NCBI GenBank assembly: GCA_024650095.1
Contig: JANKMV010000012.1
Span: forward strand, 8,813 to 15,562
Source: Bacillota bacterium
GTDB taxonomy: Bacteria > Bacillota > Dethiobacteria > Dethiobacterales > Dethiobacteraceae
Reading direction: 5' to 3'
DNA: 6,750 bases
The notes beneath the pieces were generated by a model that saw only the letters and a list, made by a program, of their open reading frames with translations, ran no database searches and had not been told where the DNA came from. Both the position numbers and the translations under genes were made by a program. Below, piece after piece: positions 6,750-6,750 of this stretch (within the stretch, counting starts at the first letter, position 1; every line of letters starts with the position of its first letter).

Positions 6750-6750
6750 T

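Overview
The window is the ribosomal-protein spc operon of a Bacillota (Firmicutes) bacterium, lying entirely on the minus strand, so it is transcribed from the high-coordinate end towards position 1. Gene order in transcription order is rplN, rplX, rplE, rpsZ (zinc-type S14), rpsH, rplF, rplR, rpsE, rpmD, rplO, secY, map, a KOW-domain gene, and infA, which runs off the left edge. The Bacillota assignment rests on the single 61-residue zinc-binding S14, the 60-residue bacterial L30, strong GGAGG ribosome binding sites before nearly every gene, and the KOW (L14e-like) gene between map and infA. That last feature points to Clostridia of the Peptococcaceae/Moorella/Desulfotomaculum kind or to relatives (inference; no species is claimed).

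The region 2519-6551 is a compact block of ten ribosomal proteins with 11-31 base gaps. Each gene has its own Shine-Dalgarno sequence, often overlapping the stop of the gene before it. Four genes start with GTG or TTG (rplX, rpsZ, rplR, rpsE). secY follows rplO after one base. map follows secY after 13 bases, with no adk between them, although adk is the usual occupant of that slot. The KOW gene overlaps the start of infA by 26 bases.

The products make up a growth and export module. The ribosomal proteins build both subunits, SecY is the translocon channel, methionine aminopeptidase trims nascent chains, and IF-1 acts in initiation.

The right end, 6552-6750, is the unusual part. The gene expected upstream of rplN is rpsQ, preceded by rpmC and rplP. 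Instead there is about 200 bases with no intact gene. It holds a tandem 7-base repeat and related short degenerate repeats, and a short reading frame at the window edge whose translation matches the pore-helix motif of MscS mechanosensitive channels before it hits a stop. This looks like a break in the S10-spc supercluster or an assembly junction. I see no new enzymatic or defence system here. The notable signals are the breakpoint with the mscS remnant and the missing adk.
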